A DNA stretch of 64,000 nt from CAG-411 sp963643465 (lineage in GTDB: Bacteria; Bacillota; Clostridia; Lachnospirales; Lachnospiraceae): contig CAVIJT010000001.1 in assembly GCA_963643465.1 (NCBI GenBank), forward strand, positions 186,001 to 250,000, in the 5' to 3' direction. The notes under the pieces are model-generated. The model did not search any database, was not told the origin of the DNA, and saw nothing but the letters and a program-made list of their open reading frames with translations. Each line of letters opens with the position of its first letter. Positions within the stretch are counted from its first letter, which is position 1. Shown here piece by piece: positions 9,452-17,519 of the stretch. Position numbers and translations under genes: made by a program.

Positions 9452-10354
9452 TTATGATATTTCATCTACAATACGATCTATAATTTGTGGATTCACATTA
9501 GGATCAAACTTTCTAGCAAATAAGCATTTTGACTGCATCAATTCGTCATATTCCTGTATTGTCCAAATATACGGCTTACCTCTTCCCCAGTCAATTTTTC
9601 TCAAACAAGCATTCGTTTCCTTTGGAAAGCCATTTTGATACAAATGGACTTTTCGCTCTGAATTATTTACTATAGTTTGCATAAATACTTCATCACAACA
9701 TCTTGTATATGAAAAATGCTTCTTAATCCATCCTTCTTTTGCAATTACAATCTTTGCCATTTCATGTGTAATACTAAACCACTCCGGTCCTTTCTGCAAT
9801 TCTACATGTGAGTTCTTAAAACGATCGATCTTTAACATATCTTGCATTTTTACAGAAACTTTATCGAATGCAAATAGAAACAGATGGAAAATATTTTTAC
9901 GATTTCTCCCATATACATCTTGGAAAAAGTAATATCTTTTTACTCGTTTAATCTCTTCCGCCTTAGGTTCTGGTCTATCAAATGCAATAAATTCTTTTCC
10001 TTCTTCCGCCTCAAAAAAAGCATGAATTTCATCTTGAGATTTAATTGGCAAGTCCGCACCTGAAAGTAAATGATAATAACTATAATGTTCTACCTTGGTC
10101 GCTGCCTTTAATAAATTTATGGTACACTGTGCAATGGAATAACCGCCCCACTTAACATCCATCCGTGGCATAAAGTATACCTTAGAATGACAGACCTTCT
10201 CTGTAATATAGTTCTCGTCCACATTCTTTGCTTTTTTATCTATATGAATATATATGTCATTTCTCTCATCATCTAGCAAATACAATTCTTTCTGTAATAA
10301 CTCAAAATTGTTATGTGCCATAATTAAATATGCGTGTTTTTTCACGGTATTCAC
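9452..10354 (-). CDS. GT14-like beta-glycosyltransferase (core-2/I-branching family)
   Basis: A 300-residue protein of the core-2/I-branching N-acetylglucosaminyltransferase family (GT14). Near the start, HAYLIMAHNNFELLQ is followed by DIYIHIDKKAKN, and later by YYHLLSGADLPIKS and GPEWFSITHE, the landmarks of bacterial GT14 proteins found in capsule clusters. Bacterial members are thought to transfer sugars such as xylose, galactose or GlcNAc. The start is a GTG at 10354; a second GTG three codons on (10345) has a better-spaced GGAG. It probably branches or extends the repeat unit. Confidence 0.85.
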   Translation of the reverse strand: MNTVKKHAYLIMAHNNFELLQKELYLLDDERNDIYIHIDKKAKNVDENYITEKVCHSKVYFMPRMDVKWGGYSIAQCTINLLKAATKVEHYSYYHLLSGADLPIKSQDEIHAFFEAEEGKEFIAFDRPEPKAEEIKRVKRYYFFQDVYGRNRKNIFHLFLFAFDKVSVKMQDMLKIDRFKNSHVELQKGPEWFSITHEMAKIVIAKEGWIKKHFSYTRCCDEVFMQTIVNNSERKVHLYQNGFPKETNACLRKIDWGRGKPYIWTIQEYDELMQSKCLFARKFDPNVNPQIIDRIVDEIS

Positions 10355-10366
10355 ACTCCATCATAA

Positions 10367-11449
10367 TCAGTTTTTCTCAAACAATGCCTGCTCCAAAAAC
10401 TCATAGCTGGATTGTCTCACCTGCGCTTTTCGTTCATTAAAACTAGAATAATCAATAGCTGTATCCATCAATGTATCTATGCGTTCAAGCTCCCCTGCTT
10501 TGAAAATCCGGTCAGACAAATCAAACTGTTCCAATAGGGAATTCACCTTCTTCACCCTGCTTGGATTGGTTAAATATGCCGCAAAATTTCTCTGGGTAAT
10601 CAGTGAAAATACAGCCCCATGGAAAGTTCCTGTAATTACAAATTGTGCATTCCGAAACATCTCTACCCATTGAAAAGGAGTTACATTTATCGTAATGTCC
10701 GAATAATACTTCGCATACTCACCTGCACCATATATTTTCCAACCATGAGCTTTAGCATACTCTCTAATCCTTTGATGCCCCTCTTCGGAAAGTCTTTCAC
10801 AGAAATACATAAGTAAATATTTCTCCTGACTTATTCTTCTGGTGAAATCATCCTCATATACAGGAAAATCATAAATTAAAGTTGGATCTAACACTCTCGT
10901 AGGGGTAATATGCAACACTTGCTGTACCAGTTGCTCCGACAAATCATCCCTAGCAGATAAACTCGTAAAATTCTTCAACCCTTCCTGTACATACGCTGGA
11001 ATAGGATGTTCTAAATTAACACCTCCACAACTTGGTGCATAAGATAGAATTTTATCTGCCTTTAGCCCCACTGCAAACTTAATTGGCGAAGCCGCCTTAT
11101 CCTCATAATGCCAAACTTCATCACTGCCAATAATAATTGCATCTAATCCTAAGGCATTAATCTCTTCTGCATTATTTACTTTCTTGGTGATATGTAAAAA
11201 TTCCTTCTCTGCCTTACGAAAAGTCGCTGGAATTTTTATTTTTTCCAGATAGGCACTTATACTTTCTCTTTTCCAAAAAAACCGAAAACATCCACCAATG
11301 TTAATAATCTGATGCTTACGATTAACATAGTTTACAATTACTACCTCTGCTTCAGGATATTGTTCCGTCAAATATTGTTGTAAGGCATACGTCTGTAAAA
11401 ACGCTCCATAATTTTTTATATAATGATGGGTAATTATTCCAATCTTCAT
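10367..11449 (-). CDS. Polysaccharide pyruvyl transferase family protein
   Basis: A 360-residue protein of the polysaccharide pyruvyltransferase family (CsaB/WcaK-like), which transfers pyruvate from phosphoenolpyruvate onto a sugar to form a ketal and gives the polymer negative charge. It opens with IGIITHHYIKNYGAFLQ, a form seen in WcaK-like proteins; AIIIGSDEVWHY is the mid-protein GSDxxW signature and FVITGTFHGAVFS the C-terminal motif with the conserved His. The frame extends upstream to 11524 inside the previous gene, but the ATG at 11449, one base after that gene's stop, gives the natural N-terminus. Confidence 0.87.
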   Translation of the reverse strand: MKIGIITHHYIKNYGAFLQTYALQQYLTEQYPEAEVVIVNYVNRKHQIINIGGCFRFFWKRESISAYLEKIKIPATFRKAEKEFLHITKKVNNAEEINALGLDAIIIGSDEVWHYEDKAASPIKFAVGLKADKILSYAPSCGGVNLEHPIPAYVQEGLKNFTSLSARDDLSEQLVQQVLHITPTRVLDPTLIYDFPVYEDDFTRRISQEKYLLMYFCERLSEEGHQRIREYAKAHGWKIYGAGEYAKYYSDITINVTPFQWVEMFRNAQFVITGTFHGAVFSLITQRNFAAYLTNPSRVKKVNSLLEQFDLSDRIFKAGELERIDTLMDTAIDYSSFNERKAQVRQSSYEFLEQALFEKN

Positions 11450-11450
11450 C

Positions 11451-12566
11451 TTATCTACATCCTTCGCTATACAATGCCAGAGTTTTTTCCACAATTGTGT
11501 CCCAATTGAAATTTTCCTGTACATACTCTATATTTTCCAACGCTTCATTTTCTTGCTGTTCCAACAATTTAGTAAGCTGTACCAACAGGTCGTCCACATC
11601 TCCATGTCGAAAACATGCTGCATGGTTCATTGCCAACTCCATATTCTCTGGAATATCGCTAACCAAACATCTTCTTCCATATCCCATTGCCTCTAAGAGA
11701 CTGATAGGCATTCCCTCGACATCGCTAGGAAGCACATAAAGACAACAATTGCTATAAAGTTCTTCCAGTAATTCATCTTGTACAAACCCGGTCATTACAA
11801 TACGTTCATCCTGTGCTGCTTTTTTCACAATCTCATTGTAATATTCCGAAGAGTGACTGGCTCCACCTGCAATAACTAACTTCTTATGGGTGTCTATCTG
11901 TTTAAATGCGTCAATTAGATAATGAACGCCCTTCTCAGGTACAATTCTTGCTAAAAATAAAATATATTCCTCTTTATGTAAATCATACTTTTTCTCAATC
12001 AGAGAAGGCTCTCTTTTACAAGGCATAGAAAGTCCATTGGGAATATACACCGTATCTCTTCCATAAGTCTCCTTAAAATATCGCTGCATATTTCTGGAAA
12101 GCACAATCACTTGGTCTGCTCTTTTTGCAGCTATTTTTTCGCCCCATTTTAAATATCTGGTAGCAAATCCACCCCATTTTGCACGTTGCCAATCCAGTCC
12201 ATGAATGGTTGCTACCGTTCTGATACCAAACAATTTTGGCAACCAAAGCATAGCGCAAGGACCTTCTGCATGATAATGAATCACATCGTATTTCCCAAAA
12301 ACTGCACGTACACTGGCAAATATGGAATAAATCAACGCATTGAGTCCTTTTTTATCAATTGTAGGTACTTGACGAATTTGGACTCCTTTATACTCTGTTA
12401 TATTTGTTAAGGAGTAGGTATCATCAGACACATGTTTCCCTTTTCGATTGTATGCCACTACCTCATGCCCCTGCTGCACCATTCTGGTAGCAAGCTCTTC
12501 TACCACAACTTCTACCCCGCCTTCGCGAGACGGAATTCTTTTGTGGCCTAACATTGCAATCTTCAT
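11451..12566 (-). CDS. Family 4 glycosyltransferase
   Basis: A 371-residue GT-B fold GT4 enzyme. It begins IAMLGHKRIPSREGGVEVVV with the glycine-rich acceptor loop. The donor domain has LFLARIVPEKGVHYLIDAF and the E-x7-E motif within EGMPISLLEAMGYG near residue 290. The N-terminus resembles rhamnosyltransferase-like proteins (DUF1972 type) that often add the second sugar of a lipid-linked repeat. It follows the nucleotidyltransferase-fold gene and is the first glycosyltransferase of the operon, so it may act directly after the priming transferase. The exact sugar is not readable. Confidence 0.88.
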   Translation of the reverse strand: MKIAMLGHKRIPSREGGVEVVVEELATRMVQQGHEVVAYNRKGKHVSDDTYSLTNITEYKGVQIRQVPTIDKKGLNALIYSIFASVRAVFGKYDVIHYHAEGPCAMLWLPKLFGIRTVATIHGLDWQRAKWGGFATRYLKWGEKIAAKRADQVIVLSRNMQRYFKETYGRDTVYIPNGLSMPCKREPSLIEKKYDLHKEEYILFLARIVPEKGVHYLIDAFKQIDTHKKLVIAGGASHSSEYYNEIVKKAAQDERIVMTGFVQDELLEELYSNCCLYVLPSDVEGMPISLLEAMGYGRRCLVSDIPENMELAMNHAACFRHGDVDDLLVQLTKLLEQQENEALENIEYVQENFNWDTIVEKTLALYSEGCR

Positions 12567-12604
12567 ACCATTCCTCCTTTTATCCTTATAAGTATAATAC
12601 TAAA

Positions 12605-13855
12605 TCAATCTTTCTTCATTAAATCCAATTCTTTCAGCAAACTAAGTTTTCGATTTGCCAGTTTTATATCATTCACCATATTCACCTGTTCGTCATTTTT
12701 GCTCATAAATCGCACAGAAACATTGTTGAATGCCCTATGAATCCAAGCAATCCAAACCAATGACGGATGTTTTCTTGCATACATATATCGAAAAGATAAA
12801 TCCTTACTACTTGGGAAAAAGGTTTTTTTCCACATTCGAAATTTGCTGATTTTTTTATCTTCTTTTCCCTGTAAAGACTGATATGCAATAGAGGCAGCTC
12901 TTCGATCCTCTTCTTTTCCCTTAGAACTAGCCTTTAAAATTCCAGTTTCATACAAATGAAGCATTGTAGTCTTTGCCACATTTTCACTATAAGAACCATC
13001 AATAAAAATATCCTTGGTCATATCAAAATAGTAACATCCTATACTAAATAAGGTACGACAAAAATTATCATAATTTAACTGCTTCATCTTTTTCCAAAAA
13101 TCTTCTTTATCAATCTTGTCCACATATGCGTTTATATATAATACAATATCAATTATTGTCTTTAAAGAACATCCACTATAAGAAATATGTTTTATTAAAT
13201 GGAACATCAAAAAAATCAAATGCTCCTCATAACCAAGTGTAGTCACATCCATACCACAGACATTCATTTTTACCAATTTATTGGAATTTGTTAAATCCAT
13301 TTTCTTTAACAACTCAATACGTTTTCCTGTATAGTCTTCATAAAGACAGCAATGCACTTCAAGCATCATCATAGTTCCATATAAATAAACAGGCACCACA
13401 TCTTTGGAATGCTCTTCATTCTTTGCAAAACCAAACTCCACAAGCAATTGCTCCATAGCTCCTAAATCTTTTGGTTCTACATAAATATCAATATCACACG
13501 AAGCACGCAGCATTGGCTCTGGATACAAATTTCCTAAAATTGGTCCTTTGAATACAATAACCTGTATCTTACGTTCTTCTGCCTTATTCAATACTTGAGC
13601 CAACAACGCATAATTTTGCAATCTCCGCATTCCACGCGTCATGCTGTAATCTCTAAGCCACTGCAATTTTGCCTCTGCTGGTCGATTTTCTCCAGTCAAT
13701 TCATTTAGTTTTTTGTAAAGCAGTGTCACCACTTCACCCATGCCAGCAGCGGTAATTAATCCGTCCCAATCTACTTCTTTCCCCATTTCGGGTACTGGTT
13801 CATCATACAGAACACTATGTAGTAATCTTAGTAAATACTCTACGTTTACATCCAT
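12605..13855 (-). CDS. Nucleotidyltransferase-fold protein (PF14907-like)
   Basis: A 416-residue protein that looks like the nucleotidyltransferase family often annotated PF14907. The core is VIVFKGPILGNLYPEP followed by a DxD-type CDIDIYV near residue 120, where the acidic pair would bind metal. It is clearly paralogous to the gene at 20671-21896 in the RiPP locus: both share the MD-x4-YLL start, the KGP core, the LGYEEHLI/LGYEQHLI segment and a C-terminal RYMYARKH/RYRYAKQH segment. Members of this family occur in Bacillales lasso-peptide clusters, so finding one between the CpsD-like gene and a GT4 gene is unusual. The substrate is unknown. Confidence 0.8.
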   Translation of the reverse strand: MDVNVEYLLRLLHSVLYDEPVPEMGKEVDWDGLITAAGMGEVVTLLYKKLNELTGENRPAEAKLQWLRDYSMTRGMRRLQNYALLAQVLNKAEERKIQVIVFKGPILGNLYPEPMLRASCDIDIYVEPKDLGAMEQLLVEFGFAKNEEHSKDVVPVYLYGTMMMLEVHCCLYEDYTGKRIELLKKMDLTNSNKLVKMNVCGMDVTTLGYEEHLIFLMFHLIKHISYSGCSLKTIIDIVLYINAYVDKIDKEDFWKKMKQLNYDNFCRTLFSIGCYYFDMTKDIFIDGSYSENVAKTTMLHLYETGILKASSKGKEEDRRAASIAYQSLQGKEDKKISKFRMWKKTFFPSSKDLSFRYMYARKHPSLVWIAWIHRAFNNVSVRFMSKNDEQVNMVNDIKLANRKLSLLKELDLMKKD

Positions 13856-13896
13856 CGTATTCTCTCCATTTCATTCACTTACTTAATATTTCTCGC

Positions 13897-14733
13897 TTAT
13901 TTTTCATTTTTCTTTCGTTTTTTGTCTTTTTCACTCTTTTTAGATTCTTGCCCCTTCTTGTTTCCCTCAACTTTCTTTTCTTCTTTTGTAGCCTGTCTCA
14001 CATTTTTCAAATGCAAAAAATGTTTTAATACATGATCAAAAACTGTAGCCTTGCGGTTTCCATCTCCCACATAATAATTAGCATTTCTTACATAGTCATG
14101 ATATCCATATTTGTCTACTCGGTTGACAATTACGCCAAGAAGGCTGACACCATATTTGTGAAAAGTTTCATAACATTCTATTATCTGCTTTTTATAACTT
14201 TTCTCTGGTGCTGCCACAAGCACTACCTGATCCACATAACCAAGAACTGCATTGGCGTCTGCTGCCGCTCCCGCCGAAGGAATGTCCATAATGATAAAAT
14301 CATAATATTCCCGCAAAATCCCTAGTAAAGTACGCATTTTAGTGGAACATAGCAACTGTACAGGAGAAGCTGTCTTTCCTCCTGGCAACACATCCATTCC
14401 CTCATAATTGGTAGGATATACAATAGATTCTATGGAAATATCCCCAGTCAAATACTCCGCCAGAGTATGTTCACATCCCATTCCATACATCTTTTTCTCT
14501 TTTCTCATATCTGCATCCAAAAGTAGCACTTTTCTTCCAGAACGTGCAAGTCCTCTAGCAAGAAAAATAGATGCACTGGTGGCTCCCACCTTTGGATCTG
14601 TACCACATATTAAAAAAATAGAACGATCCTCCATTTGCTTTTGTAAGTGCATCTTTACCACAATTTTGTCATAGGCATCTGCCAACATCTGATTCTCTGT
14701 CAACAGAATGTCGCTCTTTGTCTCATTTTTCAT
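13897..14733 (-). CDS. CpsD/CapB-like BY-kinase homologue with degenerate Walker A
   Basis: A 278-residue cytoplasmic protein of the bacterial tyrosine-kinase (CpsD/CapB) ATPase family, which normally works with the CpsC-type membrane protein encoded just upstream to control polymer length and export. Walker A' (VLLLDADMR, residues 69-77) and Walker B (FIIMDIPS, about 146-153) are present. The Walker A region reads GTDPKVGATS at residues 44-53, so the catalytic Lys is replaced by Ala51 (codon GCC). Tyrosines cluster at residues 209-221, and the tail is almost entirely Lys/Glu/Asp. It may be a pseudokinase or depend on another lysine, such as Lys48. A GGAG precedes the ATG. Confidence 0.85.
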   Translation of the reverse strand: MKNETKSDILLTENQMLADAYDKIVVKMHLQKQMEDRSIFLICGTDPKVGATSASIFLARGLARSGRKVLLLDADMRKEKKMYGMGCEHTLAEYLTGDISIESIVYPTNYEGMDVLPGGKTASPVQLLCSTKMRTLLGILREYYDFIIMDIPSAGAAADANAVLGYVDQVVLVAAPEKSYKKQIIECYETFHKYGVSLLGVIVNRVDKYGYHDYVRNANYYVGDGNRKATVFDHVLKHFLHLKNVRQATKEEKKVEGNKKGQESKKSEKDKKRKKNEK

Positions 14734-14745
14734 ATTCGCCTTCTC

Positions 14746-15420
14746 CTATTCCTCAACCTCTGGTATTACACCTAAAATCTCAATCGCGCCGTCCATATCA
14801 CATTCTCCATAATCCTGCACTTTAGCCGAAAAAATCACACGAACCACAAGAATAACACAAACTAAAAACAAACCTACAACAGTAAAAATAATCAAAGTCA
14901 TCTTTTTATTTGTGTCGTCCCCTTTATAGTAATTGGCGTCTTCAGCCTGTTCAAACACTTGAATATTTTCTGCAGCAGTCAAATTCTTATACTCTACAGT
15001 GAAAGCTGCAGCTACTGCATTAGCCACACCTACTGCTAAACTCTTGTCATCTGCATAAGAAGTAATATATAAAAAGTTTCCACTTACCTGAGAAGAATAT
15101 AAATAAATAATGTTCTCTTCGGTAACACCTTCTTGGTCCAACAAAGCAGCCGCACGTTTTGCCACATTGGTACTATATACAATTTCTGAAAACTGGGACA
15201 AACCACCTTCTGAAGTATTCGTACCATCCTCTTCTGAGGAATAATTTCCATAGCCCGTATTATAGTATACCGAAGCTGATGCACTATAATTACCAACTTC
15301 TTCCACATTCAACATCATATATAGTCCGATTAAAATACTAAGCACCATAATTAAAGCAATCACTTTTTTCTTCTTCCACAGTTCATAGAAGCAACGCTTT
15401 ATATTAATCTTCATCTCCAT
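14746..15420 (-). CDS. CpsC/Wzz-type chain-length determinant and kinase activator
   Basis: A 224-residue membrane protein with a basic N-terminus, a first transmembrane helix near residues 20-37 (VIALIMVLSILIGLYMML), an extracytoplasmic domain of about 135 residues and a second helix near 175-198 (TLIIFTVVGLFLVCVILVV), then a short cytoplasmic tail. This is the Gram-positive CpsC/CapA layout, shorter than Wzz of Gram-negatives and lacking a long coiled coil. It probably sets polymer chain length and presents its C-terminal tail to the CpsD-like protein encoded next. AGGAGG precedes the start. Confidence 0.86.
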   Translation of the reverse strand: MEMKINIKRCFYELWKKKKVIALIMVLSILIGLYMMLNVEEVGNYSASASVYYNTGYGNYSSEEDGTNTSEGGLSQFSEIVYSTNVAKRAAALLDQEGVTEENIIYLYSSQVSGNFLYITSYADDKSLAVGVANAVAAAFTVEYKNLTAAENIQVFEQAEDANYYKGDDTNKKMTLIIFTVVGLFLVCVILVVRVIFSAKVQDYGECDMDGAIEILGVIPEVEE

Positions 15421-15435
15421 TTGCTTTTCTTCCTC

Positions 15436-16377
15436 CTACTCTTTCTTTTTCGTCAACAGAACAACAATATATCCAATAACCGCAAAAATGCCAAGTAATA
15501 CGGCAATCTTAACTATTTTTTTCGCAATAGAATCGCCATTCTGTGTAGGAATTACTATCTCACTATTCGTGCTGATTTCTTCGTTGGAAACGGTAATTAC
15601 TTCGCTGGAAACATCTTTTGTAAACTTATTTCCCTCCATATCCGTATAGGAAACCGTAATATCTACAGTCTGTTCTCCTAACTCATCAAAAATCACATAC
15701 ACATCCTGATAATTGGATGCCCCAGATTCCAAATTTCCAATTTCTACTGTGTTAGTATCTTCCTCAATATTTCCATCCAAATGAAAAGTTACATCTTTTA
15801 AAGTTTCATCACTTCCATTTGCATAGGTAATACTAATCAATGCCTTAGAACCTAACTTGGCACTTTCCGCCACTGACACTCCATTTATCACAACTCCACT
15901 GTTATATTGAATCGGTATGTATACAGATGCAGAATTCAAAGTTTTTATTCCTCCCAATTCGTAGGACATCTCCAAAGTAATCTTTGCTCTTTCTTCCTCC
16001 ATAGTGCTTGGAAGATTCACTTCAACTTTTAGTTCACTCTCCTGTGAAGGTCCAATAGAAGAAATATACTTTTGGTTTGATTGTCCAAAAACAGGTGTCA
16101 CTCCACTTTCCGAAGAAAACTCTACAATAACATCCGTAGCCGTACTTGCCAAGCCTACACTTTTAATCTTAAAGGATAGAACAGCTGTAGAGCCTGGAGA
16201 AAAATCGCCCTTTTCAATTTCCACACTGTCTATCATTAACGCTCCACCCTCTGCTTTTACCTGTTTGGAAGATGGAAAAAACAAAAGTACCATAAAAAAT
16301 AGTATTCCAACCATTACCTGCATGGTTCTTTTCACACGCTCTATCCCCCTTACTCTTTTTTCTTTATTCTTCTTCAT
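15436..16377 (-). CDS. Secreted, membrane-anchored Ig-like (NEW3/CARDB-like) protein
   Basis: A 313-residue protein with a long basic signal region (hydrophobic stretch MVGILFFMVLLFF, possible cleavage near VKAEG), two extracellular beta-sandwich-like domains (about 45-160 and 165-260), and a C-terminal transmembrane helix (KIAVLLGIFAVIGYIVVLL) ending in KKKE. The beta domains resemble NEW3/CARDB-type Ig folds. It begins the polysaccharide operon, directly before the CpsC/CpsD pair, so it may be an assembly or surface-anchoring partner of the export complex. AAAGGA lies upstream of the ATG. The function is not known. Confidence 0.75.
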   Translation of the reverse strand: MKKNKEKRVRGIERVKRTMQVMVGILFFMVLLFFPSSKQVKAEGGALMIDSVEIEKGDFSPGSTAVLSFKIKSVGLASTATDVIVEFSSESGVTPVFGQSNQKYISSIGPSQESELKVEVNLPSTMEEERAKITLEMSYELGGIKTLNSASVYIPIQYNSGVVINGVSVAESAKLGSKALISITYANGSDETLKDVTFHLDGNIEEDTNTVEIGNLESGASNYQDVYVIFDELGEQTVDITVSYTDMEGNKFTKDVSSEVITVSNEEISTNSEIVIPTQNGDSIAKKIVKIAVLLGIFAVIGYIVVLLTKKKE

Positions 16378-16426
16378 ATCAATCTATCCTTTCTGCTTAA
16401 ATAACCCATTCATGAACACTGGGATT

Positions 16427-16482
16427 TTCTCAGATTATTACAATACTCGTCAAATTTTATGTAACTATTTGATTTTCCTCAC
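16427..16482. repeat. Dispersed intergenic repeat, copy 1
   Basis: A 56-base stretch closely matching 48978-49034. The shared blocks are TTCTCAGATTAT, CTCGTCAAA and TTTTCCTCAC, in the same order, with one indel between copies and a variable middle. Each copy lies just past the terminator of an upstream minus-strand gene (here the RiPP B2 gene) and before the next minus-strand gene. No matching coding potential is conserved. Confidence 0.65.
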
Positions 16483-16490
16483 CACTTACG

Positions 16491-16538
16491 AAAAAAAGCC
16501 ATGGTGCAAAATTAATTACTAAACTTTGCAACCATGGC
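16491..16538 (-). terminator. Intrinsic terminator overlapping the 3' end of B2
   Basis: On the minus strand a stem with arms 16525-16538 and 16498-16510 (GCCATGG-TGCAAA pairing with one bulge) is followed by seven Ts. The first arm lies inside the last codons of the B2 gene and the stop codon sits in the loop, so the terminator is built partly from coding sequence. It separates the RiPP locus from the polysaccharide operon. Confidence 0.88.
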
Positions 16539-16940
16539 AAATTCCTCACCAGTTCCACCAGTCACGTAAAAAGAACCACATCTTAGCCATGCATGTGCAA
16601 TCATCTTTTTTTGATCTTCTTTGCCAACTCCTAAATAGAGTGTCGTATGCACGCCTCGTCTTTTCAGTATCTTTCTGGCAGCCAATGCCCGAACTAGACA
16701 TTTACTATCCCATGGAGTCTTATCTGCAATTCGATTCGTTTCGTACGAAACCCGATATGCCCAGTAATAATCTCTCTTTGTTGCCTCCATAGACGTCTCC
16801 TCGTCCCGATTTCCAAAATAATTCTCTAAATACTTCATCGGCACATGAAATACCAAAATACGATACCACATGCAAAACGCCCATGCTTCTATGGTAATTT
16901 TCCGATTCTTATTGTACTTAAGGAACTTTATTACATTCAT
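16512..16940 (-). CDS. Lasso peptide B2-type leader protease (transglutaminase-like)
   Basis: A 142-residue protein of the lasso-peptide B2 family (transglutaminase-like cysteine protease) that normally cuts the leader from the precursor. The Cys motif is DSKCLVRALAARKILKRRG with Cys81, and the His motif is IAHAWLR with His116, at the spacing expected for McjB-like enzymes. The third triad residue (Asp in McjB) is not obvious after AHAWLRCGS. Its ATG overlaps the stop of the PqqD-like gene by four bases (ATGA), so the pair is translationally coupled, as usual for split B1/B2 systems. Confidence 0.93.
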   Translation of the reverse strand: MNVIKFLKYNKNRKITIEAWAFCMWYRILVFHVPMKYLENYFGNRDEETSMEATKRDYYWAYRVSYETNRIADKTPWDSKCLVRALAARKILKRRGVHTTLYLGVGKEDQKKMIAHAWLRCGSFYVTGGTGEEFAMVAKFSN

Positions 16941-17215
16941 GAAACTCCCTCAATAAAGTCAAGTTCCTCTAATTGTGTTAAAAATTTAATGGTAGCTTCC
17001 ACGCATTCTTCTTCCTCTACTTCATACTCTTCTAAAAGTTTTGCTATAATATCTGATACTTTCTTATCTTCTTCTAACATATCCCAGATATCATTTCCAA
17101 CACCCTTAAGCATAAAATACTTTCCTTGTGAAAAATCCACCATAACCTTCTCACCAGCCAAATCTGTAACATTTGGCTTATTCTTCATCTTAATACTTCC
17201 CGCTCTTGTAATCAT
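16937..17215 (-). CDS. PqqD-like RiPP recognition element protein (lasso B1)
   Basis: A 92-residue stand-alone RRE of the PqqD fold, which binds the leader peptide and delivers the precursor to the B2 protease. It has the three-strand plus three-helix pattern: beta segments around NVTDLAGEKVMVDFSQGKYF, then GVGNDIWDMLEEDKKVSDII and a Glu-rich helix ending in a hydrophobic LDFI, typical of PqqD. GGAGG lies 8 bases before the ATG. A promoter about 130 bases upstream serves it and B2 independently of the precursor gene. Confidence 0.93.
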   Translation of the reverse strand: MITRAGSIKMKNKPNVTDLAGEKVMVDFSQGKYFMLKGVGNDIWDMLEEDKKVSDIIAKLLEEYEVEEEECVEATIKFLTQLEELDFIEGVS

Positions 17216-17276
17216 ATTAACAACCTCCTATTCAGCCTTGGACACTCTTCCAAAATAAACGCAATTCCCCTATATT

Positions 17277-17316
17277 GTGTATCGAAATAATATCCCCTCT
17301 TCATCTAACGATACAC
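17277..17316 (-). promoter_or_regulatory. Inverted repeat in the 5' leader of B1-B2
   Basis: Two perfect 8-base arms (GTGTATCG at 17277-17284 and CGATACAC at 17309-17316) are separated by 24 bases. They lie in the roughly 120-base untranslated leader between the B1 promoter and its ATG. It could be an RNA stem-loop or a dimeric repressor site; nothing else in the sequence decides between these. Confidence 0.5.
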
Positions 17317-17345
17317 GGCTTGTTATATGTCTCTCTCTTACTTTA

Positions 17346-17373
17346 ATTATACTTTTTTTCATGATAATTGCAA
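17346..17373 (-). promoter_or_regulatory. Sigma-A-type promoter for B1-B2
   Basis: On the minus strand, -35 TTGCAA (17368-17373) and a perfect -10 TATAAT (17346-17351) are separated by 16 bases. It lies between the precursor's terminator and the B1 start, so the maturation pair can be transcribed even when transcription stops after the precursor. The 304-base gap 17216-17519 contains this promoter, the inverted repeat and the terminator, and no gene. Confidence 0.8.
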
Positions 17374-17470
17374 GAAAAATATAGGAGGCTTCCACACAAG
17401 AAATTTCTTTTCTGTCTATCATACATTAAAAAGTTATTTTTCATTTTTCTTCACAACTTACATAAAGCAT

Positions 17471-17506
17471 AAAAAAAGATGACCTTACACTCCAAAGTCA
17501 TCTTTT
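17471..17506 (-). terminator. Terminator/attenuator after the precursor gene
   Basis: On the minus strand a stem AAAAGATGAC/GTCATCTTTT (arms 17497-17506 and 17474-17483) with a 13-base loop runs into a T7 tract. It is only 14 bases past the precursor stop codon, which suits high-level production of a short precursor mRNA. Confidence 0.88.
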
Positions 17507-17519
17507 CCTCTACTATTAA

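Noticed and set aside
16427..16482. Conserved small peptide encoded by the dispersed repeat
   Set aside because: Frames open in one copy are stopped early in the other, so coding is not conserved.
16937..17215. PQQ biosynthesis gene pqqD
   Set aside because: No other pqq genes are present; the overlap with a B2 protease gene shows it is a lasso-type RRE protein.
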